Shown here piece by piece: positions 59,607 through 64,000 of a DNA stretch of 64,000 bases; the first letter of the stretch is position 1; each line of letters begins with the position of its first letter. A program made the position numbers and the translations under genes. Origin of the DNA: Acidimicrobiaceae bacterium (lineage in GTDB: Bacteria; Actinomycetota; Acidimicrobiia; Acidimicrobiales; Ilumatobacteraceae); the NCBI GenBank assembly GCA_016722025.1, contig JADKGZ010000011.1, positions 55,875-119,874 of the forward strand. The letters run 5' to 3'. The notes beneath the pieces were generated by a model. That model did not search any database and was not told where the DNA came from. It worked only from the letters and a program-made list of their open reading frames with translations.

Positions 59607-60512
59607 ATGAGTGACCTGCGCCCCCGCCGTTCCGTGCTGTACATGCCCGCCGCCAACGAGCGCGCACTGGAGAAGGCGAAGACCATCGCGGCCGACGCGA
59701 TCATCTTCGATCTCGAGGATGCCGTCGCCCCCGACGCCAAGGAGGTTGCTCGGGCGAACGCTGCGGCAGCTGCGTCGTCGGGCGAATACGGCTCGCGGGA
59801 ACTGACGATCCGCTGCAACGGTCTCGACACGCAGTGGGGCGTCGACGACCTCATCGCGGCGGCCGGCTCGGGCGCCACCGCGGTGGTCATCCCGAAGGTG
59901 TCGTCGGTGGCGTACCTCGATCAGGTGTCGGGGCATCTCGACGCGGCCAACGCCCCCGCCGACATGAAGATCTGGGCGATGATCGAGACGCCGACGGCGA
60001 TCCTCGATGCCCGCGCGATCGCTGCTCACTGGCGAGTGTCGGTGCTGGTGATGGGCACCAACGACCTCGCCCGCGAGGTGCGCTCGTCGCTCGCTGCTGC
60101 GGGTCGGCACCCGCTGCTGGCCCACCTCGCCACGGCGCTGCTGGCCGCTCGCGAGGCCGGCAAGGTGATCCTCGACGGCGTGTTCAACGACGTGAAGGAC
60201 CTCGACGCGTTCCGTGTCGAGTGCGTGCAGGGCTTCGAGATGGGTTTCGACGGCAAGACGCTGATCCACCCCGGCCAGGTCGACATCTGCAACGAGGTGT
60301 GGGCGCCCAGCGACGCCGACATCGAGCACGCTCGCGGGCTGATCGCCGCCTTCGACGAAGCGATCGCCGAGGGCAAGGGTGTGGTCACCTACAACGGGCG
60401 GATGATCGAGAACCTGCACGTGGCCAACGCGCAACGGGTGCTGGCCGTCGCCGACGCGATCGCCGCCATCTCCGGCATCTCCGGCATCTCCGGCACCCCA
60501 GGGGTCGACTGA
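59607..60512 (+). CDS. CitE-like CoA ester lyase, short form
   Basis: The 301-residue protein has SVLYMPAANERALEKAKTI, the acidic metal motif IIFDLEDAVAPDAKE, the metal-binding glutamate in IWAMIETPTAILDARAI and FDGKTLIHPGQVDICNEVW, all typical of CitE-like lyases. These include citramalyl-CoA and malyl-CoA lyases. AAGGAG at 59594-59599 sets ATG 59607. The end is a slippage-prone SGISGISG repeat (ATCTCCGGC three times). It is paired with the longer paralogue upstream. Confidence 0.87.
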   Translation: MSDLRPRRSVLYMPAANERALEKAKTIAADAIIFDLEDAVAPDAKEVARANAAAAASSGEYGSRELTIRCNGLDTQWGVDDLIAAAGSGATAVVIPKVSSVAYLDQVSGHLDAANAPADMKIWAMIETPTAILDARAIAAHWRVSVLVMGTNDLAREVRSSLAAAGRHPLLAHLATALLAAREAGKVILDGVFNDVKDLDAFRVECVQGFEMGFDGKTLIHPGQVDICNEVWAPSDADIEHARGLIAAFDEAIAEGKGVVTYNGRMIENLHVANAQRVLAVADAIAAISGISGISGTPGVD

Positions 60513-60567
60513 GCGCCGTGTCGGCCGGCTGCTGCCGCTGCCTCCGCGGCCACCTCAAGTAGCGCCA

Positions 60568-60586
60568 TTCCGCCTCTTTCAGAATT
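60568..60586 (+). repeat. Left 19-bp inverted repeat of a small cassette
   Basis: TTCCGCCTCTTTCAGAATT matches the reverse complement of 60929-60947 at 18 of 19 positions. The two copies enclose a single small gene. Confidence 0.75.
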
Positions 60587-60622
60587 GCCGGGCCGAGGGC
60601 CGCACCGTGTCCAGTGCCAGAG

Positions 60623-60936
60623 ATGGAACCGATGCCGATCCGGGGGCTGCTGCTGCGCAGAGCGGTGCTCGGCGTGCTGCTACGCGAGCGAGGGTCGATG
60701 ACAGTGGCCGAGGTGGTCAGCGAGCTGCATGCTCGCGGCGTGACCACCTCAGCGGCGACTCACAAGCCACCGAACGCCGTCGTCGCTGACCTGTTGGGCT
60801 ACCAGGCCGATCGGTTTGCGCCGTGCGCATCCGCAGCGGCGCGTTCACCGGCAATGCCGGGGCATTGCGAGGCCGCACCACGAAGTGGCGCTGTCTGCAC
60901 TGGCAGGACGGCCTGCCGACCAGTCACGAATTCTGA
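60623..60936 (+). pseudogene. Small winged-helix-like protein gene inside an inverted-repeat cassette, frameshifted
   Basis: The first about 60 codons read PIRGLLLRRAVLGVLLRERG then MTVAEVVSELHARGV, a helix-turn-helix-like start. After about 60805-60815 the sensible frame changes by loss of one base and continues VRIRSGAFTGNAGALRGR, then TKWRCLHWQDG, ending at TGA 60934-60936. Repaired, it would be about 105 residues. I recall similar short proteins repeated in Acidimicrobiia but no assigned function. The last codons lie in the right inverted repeat. The start could be ATG 60623 or 60632. Confidence 0.5.
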
Positions 60937-60947
60937 AAGAAGCGGAA
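60929..60947 (-). repeat. Right 19-bp inverted repeat of the small cassette
   Basis: AATTCTGAAAGAAGCGGAA contains the stop codon of the enclosed gene and mirrors 60568-60586 with one mismatch. Confidence 0.75.
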
Positions 60948-61010
60948 CGCGGCACCACATCCAGCGCGAGCCCGGCCCGCGCAACGCCCCGACTCGACTC
61001 CTCGACTCGG

Positions 61011-61661
61011 TCAGAGGCTGGAACGGAACAGCGCCACGGTGCGGTCCCACGCCTCGGCGGACGCCTCGGCGGAGTACACCTCCGGGCGGGCGTCGTTGAA
61101 GAACGCGTGCTGGCAACCGGCGTGGATGTGCATCGTGGCGTCCTTGCCCAGCTCGCAGGGTTGACTCCAACGCACGTGTGGCCTCTGGGCCGGCGAAGTC
61201 GTCGAGCTCGGCGTACTCGCCCACGACGGTGGCGGCGATGGCTGCCCAGTCGGGCTGCGCGGTCGCCCACGGGATGACGCCGTAGTACGGCGCCACGGCC
61301 GCCACCGCGTCGGGTCGCTGTGATGCCGTTCACCCAGCGACAGGCCGCCACCCATGCAGTAGCCGACCACGCCCACCTTGGCGGTGCCGGACCGTTCCTG
61401 CAGCAGCGCGATCGCACCACTCAGGTCCTTGGCTGCCTGCTCCAGGTTGAGCGCCATCATCAGCTTGCCGGCGCCGTCGGGCTCGGTGCTCGACTCGCCG
61501 TGGTAGAGGTCGGGTGCCAGCGCGGTGAAACCGGCGGCGGCAAAGCGATCGACCACGTCCTTGATGTGCGGCACCAGCCCCCACCACTCCTGACGACCAG
61601 CACGCCGACCGGAGCCGGCGAGGTATCCGTCGCACGTGGCCATTGTTTTGAACGTGACCAT
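61011..61661 (-). pseudogene. Dienelactone hydrolase family gene with at least four frameshifts
   Basis: Fragments in three frames together give a dienelactone hydrolase of about 216 residues. They are QEWWGLVPHIKDVVDRFAAA, the nucleophile cysteine in VGVVGYCMGGGLSL, then in another frame APYYGVIPWATAQPDW to EYAELDDFAGPEA, and again in the first frame HIHAGCQHAFFNDARPEVYS. Breaks lie near 61613-61620, 61588-61595, 61318-61324 and 61155-61160, and they compensate in pairs. The catalytic Cys, Asp and His are all present. That argues for sequence error or very recent decay rather than an old pseudogene. The ATG is at 61661. Confidence 0.75.
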
Positions 61662-61701
61662 CTCACCCACGGCGCGAACTGCAGCCCCGGGGTCAGGGCG
61701 G

Positions 61702-62711
61702 TCAGGAGGGGCGATGGAGTGCCGCCATCGCCGAGCCACGAGCACCCGCTAGCGTCGAGGTCGAGACGACGAGGAACTCGACCACCTTTGCGCCGTTCAC
61801 GCAACAGCGTGTGCTCTCGCACGAGCGCGAGGAACCAGTCGCGGAAGTGCGGCTCCGCCTCCACCACTCCCCCGCCCACGAAGTACGCATCGGGGTCGGT
61901 GAAGTTGGCCGCGATCGTGAACATGGTGGCGATCGCCTTGGCCTGCTGCTCGAAGATCTTCAACGCCATCTCGTCGCCGCGTTTCGCTGTAGTAGCGCAC
62001 CTGCCCCGCCGCGAGCATCGACGGGGAGTCTTCGGCCAACGGATGCAACGGTGCAATGGGTCAGCCAGAACGGAACAGGTTCCGGCGGATGTGCCGGTCA
62101 GCGACACGATGCCTCCCCGGTAGCGCCTTCGAACCCGCAGTTGCAGCGCGACAGGGCTGCCTGGCTGCAGGTCAGTTTGACGTGCATCGGGATGCACGGC
62201 CCAGTTCGCCGGGCGAGCCGCCGAGGCGCCACGGACGACCGCGCCGATCACGACGCCGCACGCCGAGGCCGGTGCCGACGATGGCGACAACGACGAGCGC
62301 CGTTGCCCGAGGCCGCCGAAGTGTTGCTGATGCGCGATAGAGCGCTGCGGCGCTGCCATCGTTGTGGTAGGTGACGGGCAGGCGCAACGCACCCTCCACC
62401 GCCGCGCGCACGTCGAAGCCCCACCACGCCTGCTGCGCGAAGTTGGTGGACCCGCGGCGCGAGATCACCCCGCCCGCCGAGGCGGGCCCGGGTGTGTCGA
62501 GCCCCACGGCCAGCACCGTGCGCTGCTGCGCCCCGGCAGCCGCGAGCACCACTGCCACCACCTCGACGATGGCGCCGATCGCTGCCTCCGGGCCCTCGCC
62601 CACCCGGCTCGGCACCTCGATCATCCGGTCGACGAGGAACTGCCCGTCGTCGCCGAGCACGGTGGCGTTGGTCTTCGTGCCACCCACATCGATACCAACC
62701 ACGACCGGCAT
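61702..62711 (-). pseudogene. ROK-family sugar kinase gene, repeatedly frameshifted
   Basis: The N-terminal third is intact: VVVGIDVGGTKTNATVLGDD (phosphate loop) and PVTYHNDGSAAALYR with the catalytic aspartate. Beyond about 62340 the frame changes several times. Fragments AIVGTGLG, the zinc-type CNCGFEG and the long MALKIFEQQAKAIATMFTIA, FTDPDAYFVGGGVVE, FRDWFLALVREHTLL lie in different frames, and the end is LAGARGSAMAAL. The reconstructed protein is about 330 residues, normal for ROK glucokinases. Next to a damaged hydrolase and a damaged aminotransferase, local sequence error is likely. Confidence 0.7.
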
Positions 62712-62790
62712 GCCGCGAACCCCACCGAGGATCTTTGTGCGCGAGATGACAATTAATGACCGCTCTGTACGCCACCGTGTGACAACTGCC

Positions 62791-64000
62791 ATGGCTGTCG
62801 AGCGTGCTCGACACCCGCCCGCCGACGCCTACGCCAACGACCGCAAGCATGTCTTCCACTCGTGGAGCGCGCAGGGCGCGCTGAGCCCGGTGGTGGTCGA
62901 GCGTGCTCAGGGCAGCGAGTTCTGGACCCAGGACGGCACCAGGTACCTCGACTTCTCCAGCCAGCTGGTCAACGTCAACATCGGCCACCAGCACCCCAAG
63001 CTGGTCGCGGCGATCAAGGAGTACGCCGACCGGCTGTGCACGGTCGCGCCGTTCCACGCCAACGCCGCACGCAGCGAAGCGGCGCGGCTGATCACCGAAG
63101 TCGCCGCCACCAACATCGCCAACTGCGACCTCGACATGGTGTTCTTCACCAACGGCGGCGCCGAGGCCACCGAGAACGCGGTGCGCATGGCGCGCCTGCA
63201 CACGGGTCGGCACAAGGTGCTCAACCACTACCGCAGCTACCACGGCGCCACCAACGGGGCCATCACGCTCACCGGCGATCCGCCGCTGGCCCGGCAGCGG
63301 AGCCCGGCATGCCCGGCGTGGTCTGGGGCCCCTACGCCCTACCGGCGCGTTCCACAGCACCAGCGAGGCGAAGAGTGCGCTGCAGCACCTCGACGACGTG
63401 CTGATGGTGGAAGGCGCACACACCGTGGCCGCCATCATCATCGAGACCGTCGTGGGCACCAACGGCATCCTGGTACCGCCCGACGGGTACCTGGCCGGCA
63501 TCCGCGAGCGCTGCGATCGCCACGGCATCACCATGATCTGCGACGAGGTGATGGCCGGGTTCGGTCGTTGCGGTGAGTGGTTCGCGTTCCAGAAGTGGGG
63601 CGTGCAACCCGACCTGGTGTGCTTTGCCAAGGGCGTCAACTCCGGCTACCTGCCCGTGGGCGGCGTGGTCATCAGTCGCAAGATCTCCGACACCTTCCGC
63701 GACAAGGTGTACCCCGGCGGCCTCACCTACTCGGGTCACCCGCTGGCGTGCGCCTCGGCCGTGGCCAGCATCAACATCTTCAAGGAGGAGGGCATCATCG
63801 AGCACGCACGCTCGTTGGGCGCCGATGTGCTGGCGCCCGGCCTGGCCAAGTTGCAGGCCAACCACCCGTGCGTCGGCGAGGTGCGCGGCCTGGGCGTGTT
63901 CTGGGCGCTCGAGCTGGTGAAGGACCGCGAGACCCGCGAAGCGCTGGTGCCCTACAACGCCGCCGGCGCCGACGCGAAGCCGATGGTCGAGCTGGCCAAC
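62791..64000 (+). pseudogene. Class III aminotransferase, two frameshifts, runs off the right edge
   Basis: The N-terminal part (FHSWSAQGALSPVVVERAQG, VFFTNGGAEATENAVRMARL, HYRSYHGATNGAITLTGDP) and the C-terminal part (AAIIIETVVGTNGILVPPDG, CDEVMAGFGRCGEWFAF, the PLP lysine in VCFAKGVNSGYLPVGG, SGHPLACASAVASINIF) are those of class III PLP aminotransferases. The frame breaks near 63293-63300 and 63340-63350, with GMPGVVWGPY in a third frame between. The gene is cut by the window end with about 400 codons visible. The start is ATG 62791 or GTG 62779. The amino donor is unknown. Confidence 0.8.

Noticed and set aside
60541..60950. The inverted repeats read as a bidirectional terminator pair
   Set aside because: The arms are 340 bases apart and enclose a gene, so they cannot form an intrinsic terminator hairpin.

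Overview
The window is about 70% G+C, densely packed and free of recognisable tRNA, rRNA, CRISPR or intact insertion sequences. Gene content points to a high-GC actinobacterium, most likely of the class Acidimicrobiia (Ilumatobacter-like). The pointers are an actinobacterial SUF set with a Rieske-type ferredoxin, a DUF222/HNH protein, a DUF2889 protein, a KdpFABC/DE locus, several CoA-linked enzymes and a secreted SGNH protein with three Cys-containing repeats. The class assignment is inference from content, not from a marker gene.

Layout. 1-2.6 kb: end of a metallo-beta-lactamase-fold gene, a fatty acid desaturase and a PLP decarboxylase. 2.65-6.1 kb: sufC-sufS-sufU and a nucleoside hydrolase. 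6.1-9.4 kb: DUF2889, a glycosyltransferase, two DUF4287 proteins, a YbaK-type deacylase and a remnant of a pterin dehydratase. 9.6-13.7 kb: a P2-type cation ATPase, a zinc-ribbon protein and HtpX, ending at a strong hairpin. 13.7-16.1 kb (minus): sufD-Rieske-sufC2. 16.1-20.2 kb: a four-Cys small protein, an 11-repeat calcium-binding protein, L-serine dehydratase and a methyltransferase. 20.3-21.8 kb (minus): sufB. 21.8-27.6 kb (minus): a frameshifted molybdopterin oxidoreductase, an HxlR regulator, a DUF1501/DUF1800 pair and a ferredoxin. 27.7-31 kb: oligopeptidase B, a MauE-like protein and a metallo-hydrolase. 31.1-34 kb: epoxide hydrolase, a thioredoxin-fold fusion protein and a UGSC-type selenoprotein. 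34-40.7 kb: SGNH surface protein, MutY, MaoC hydratase, UPF0104 membrane protein, serine hydrolase and nucleotidyltransferase. 40.8-49.8 kb: the kdp locus. 49.9-58.5 kb: DinB, DUF222/HNH, APH kinase, LOG, acyl-CoA dehydrogenase, MFS, methyltransferase and HAD. 58.5-64 kb: two HpcH/HpaI-type CoA lyases, an inverted-repeat-bounded small cassette, then dienelactone hydrolase, ROK kinase and class III aminotransferase, all broken by indels.

Main points. (1) The gene at 33433-33951 reads through an in-frame TGA within a Sec-Gly-Ser-Cys motif. An 8-bp hairpin follows at the spacing expected of a bacterial SECIS, so this is very probably a selenoprotein that ordinary gene calling splits in two. It sits in a three-gene unit with a thioredoxin-fold partner. 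(2) The SUF iron-sulfur assembly genes are scattered over three loci. Each locus has upstream a copy of the palindrome TACTAY-N4-RTAGTR, which makes a shared dedicated regulator likely. (3) Many first genes of transcripts have a TANNNT -10 box ending 6-8 bases before the start codon, so they are probably transcribed leaderless. I used this rule to choose several starts. (4) Frameshifts cluster at 21.8-27 kb and especially 60.8-63.4 kb. In the second cluster three adjacent unrelated genes are hit, so errors in the consensus sequence are a likely cause.
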